From NCBI RefSeq assembly GCF_022213065.1, contig NZ_JAKLJA010000002.1:434001-498000 (forward strand): a DNA stretch of 64,000 bases, given 5' to 3'. The notes below the pieces were generated by a model, which was not told where the DNA came from, did not search any database, and saw only the letters and a program-made list of their open reading frames with translations. Positions 62,762-64,000 of this stretch are shown here, in pieces. A program made the translations under genes and the position numbers. Positions within the stretch are counted from its first letter, which is position 1. Every line of letters starts with the position of its first letter. Origin of the DNA: Paraburkholderia tagetis (GTDB taxonomy: Bacteria; Pseudomonadota; Gammaproteobacteria; Burkholderiales; Burkholderiaceae).

Positions 62762-64000
62762 TCAGTCCGCCGGCGTCCTTGTTTTTGAAGCCGTGTGAGC
62801 ATCCGCTTCGTTTTTGGCGGCAGGCTCCGGAATCGCTTCGATCCGGCCCATCACGAATACGAACGACACGATGCCGATTGCGAGGATGACGCCCGCCACG
62901 AGGAACGCGTTGGTGAACGAATTCGTCGCGCCAACGATGAAGCCCGTCACGATCGGCGCGGCTACGCCCATCAGGTTGTTGACGAAGTTCATGATGCCGC
63001 CGATGGTGCCCACGCCGCCCTTCGGCGCAATCAGCGAAGGCAGCGACCAGCCGACCGGCGCCGCCGCCGCGAGACCGCCCAGCGCAATCGAAATCCAGAA
63101 GATCGCCCAGCCGGGATTGGTGGTCTGCGTCGCGCCGAATACGGCGAGGCCGAACAACATGCCCGTCACCAGCACCGCCCTGCGCACGCGCGTCTCGTCC
63201 TTGCCTCGTGCGATCAGATGATCGATCAGCCAGCCGCCGACGAGCAGATCGGTCGCCGTGGCAACGGCCCACGGAATCGCCGCAAAGCCAGCCGACTTGA
63301 GAATGCTCATGTGCATGGTCTGGACCAGATAGCCCGGCAGCCAGGTCAGGAACAAATAAAACGAGTAGCCGTAGGCGGCGAACCCGATCGTCAGGCCCCA
63401 CACCTTGGTCTTCGTCAGCAGATAGCCGAGCATGCCGAATACGCTACCGCCCGGCGTGCCTTCGGGTGTCGCGCCGCCCTGCTGGATATAGTCCAGTTCT
63501 TCCGCCGATAGCCGGCTGTCCTTGCTCGGATCGCGATAAATAATCAGGAATGCGACGAAATAGGCGAGGCTCAGCAGCGCGGTCACGCCAAAGCCCCAGC
63601 GCCACCCGGCGTTCACGACAACAACCGCGATCAGCGGCACGCCAATCACATTCGAAAACTTCGCTGCGGCGTCGAAGATGGCCGTCGCGAGCGCGCGTTC
63701 GTTGCGCGGAAACCAGTAGCCCGTCGCCTTCGAACTGACTGGGAACCCCGGTGCTTCCGCAATCCCGAGCACCGCGCGCGCGGCGAATACACCGCCGAAG
63801 CCGCTCGCGAAGACGGTGATGGCGGACGCCAGGCCCCACAGGAACGCACCCAGCCGGCCGATGCGCGTGACGCCGTAGCGGTCGAGCAGAAGACCCGCCG
63901 GCACCTGCAACAAGGCGTATGGCCAGAAGAACGCGCTGAACAACAGGCCCATCTCGCCCGGCGAGAGGTTGAACGCCTCCTTCATCTGTGGCGCCGCCAC
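62762..64000 (-). CDS. MFS transporter, phthalate/anion permease type, 5' end missing
   Basis: The C-terminal 412 residues of a major facilitator of the anion:cation symporter type. The signature DRYGVTRIGRLGAF after the second helix, further helices, and a short C-terminal tail ending TPAD are visible. Roughly the first helix is beyond the window edge, so the start is not shown; the first in-window codon should not be taken as the true start. The substrate is probably an organic acid, by family. The gene is on the same strand as the porin and may form an uptake unit with it. Confidence 0.88.
   Translation of the reverse strand: MAAPQMKEAFNLSPGEMGLLFSAFFWPYALLQVPAGLLLDRYGVTRIGRLGAFLWGLASAITVFASGFGGVFAARAVLGIAEAPGFPVSSKATGYWFPRNERALATAIFDAAAKFSNVIGVPLIAVVVVNAGWRWGFGVTALLSLAYFVAFLIIYRDPSKDSRLSAEELDYIQQGGATPEGTPGGSVFGMLGYLLTKTKVWGLTIGFAAYGYSFYLFLTWLPGYLVQTMHMSILKSAGFAAIPWAVATATDLLVGGWLIDHLIARGKDETRVRRAVLVTGMLFGLAVFGATQTTNPGWAIFWISIALGGLAAAAPVGWSLPSLIAPKGGVGTIGGIMNFVNNLMGVAAPIVTGFIVGATNSFTNAFLVAGVILAIGIVSFVFVMGRIEAIPEPAAKNEADAHTASKTRTPAD

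Overview
The window is high-GC DNA from a motile, aerobic Gram-negative bacterium. The gene set points to Burkholderiaceae, most probably Paraburkholderia, Caballeronia or Burkholderia: fliC-fliD-fliT order, a Burkholderia-type trimeric porin, aa3 cytochrome oxidase subunit I, CheB-CheR hybrid kinases and periplasmic molybdenum hydroxylases. The genus is inferred from family resemblance only. No tRNA, rRNA, CRISPR array, insertion sequence or phage was seen.

Layout. 1-4.0 kb: flagellar filament genes on the minus strand (fliC with a sigma-28 promoter, a terminator, fliD, fliT) and the first codons of another gene. 4.2-8.4 kb: an aldehyde-oxidase-type operon (cytochrome c, 2Fe-2S subunit, molybdopterin subunit). 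8.5-25.8 kb: signalling-rich, with three separate CheB-CheR fusion proteins, a degenerate serine recombinase, small membrane or Cys-rich proteins, a CBS protein and an orphan ctaD with a DUF2244 gene. 25.8-35.4 kb: housekeeping and accessory genes (cysteine synthase, response regulator, cupin, DUF2127, psuG, pbpG, a periplasmic leucine-rich-repeat protein, a glutamine synthetase) bounded by two copies of a 560-bp imperfect palindrome. 52.8-64 kb: tandem DUF4399 genes, a SUMF1-domain protein, a second molybdenum-hydroxylase triplet, small membrane proteins, a porin and a truncated MFS transporter.

The standout is 35.5-52.8 kb, an apparently complete peptide-export island. Five small genes (37996, 38357, 38843, 40423 on plus; 52487 on minus) encode peptides that share a leader of exactly 26 residues ending in GG (GA in one), a double-glycine leader of the type cleaved by C39 peptidases. 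A minus-strand run beginning with one of these peptides encodes a lipoprotein TolC-type channel, a two-FHA-domain membrane protein, a HlyD adaptor, a cytosolic PpiC-type isomerase, a dual cyclic-nucleotide-domain/C39-peptidase/ABC exporter, and a sigma-54 activator without a receiver domain. A membrane Ser/Thr kinase, a PP2C phosphatase and an LRAT-fold protein lie alongside. By reading the DNA I find four well-formed sigma-54 promoters (GG-N10-GC) in front of three peptide units and the LRAT gene, and a dyad CAAC-N16-GTTG 110-185 bp upstream of these promoters. The simplest model is that the activator encoded last in the export operon binds the dyads and switches on peptides, exporter and itself, with kinase, phosphatase and FHA protein providing phospho-control. 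The mature peptides contain no cysteine and several are rich in Asn, Gln, Val and Thr; their function (bacteriocin, signal or assembled surface material) cannot be told from sequence.

Another recurring trait is short in-frame tandem repeats of 9-15 nt that lengthen low-complexity segments in many unrelated genes.
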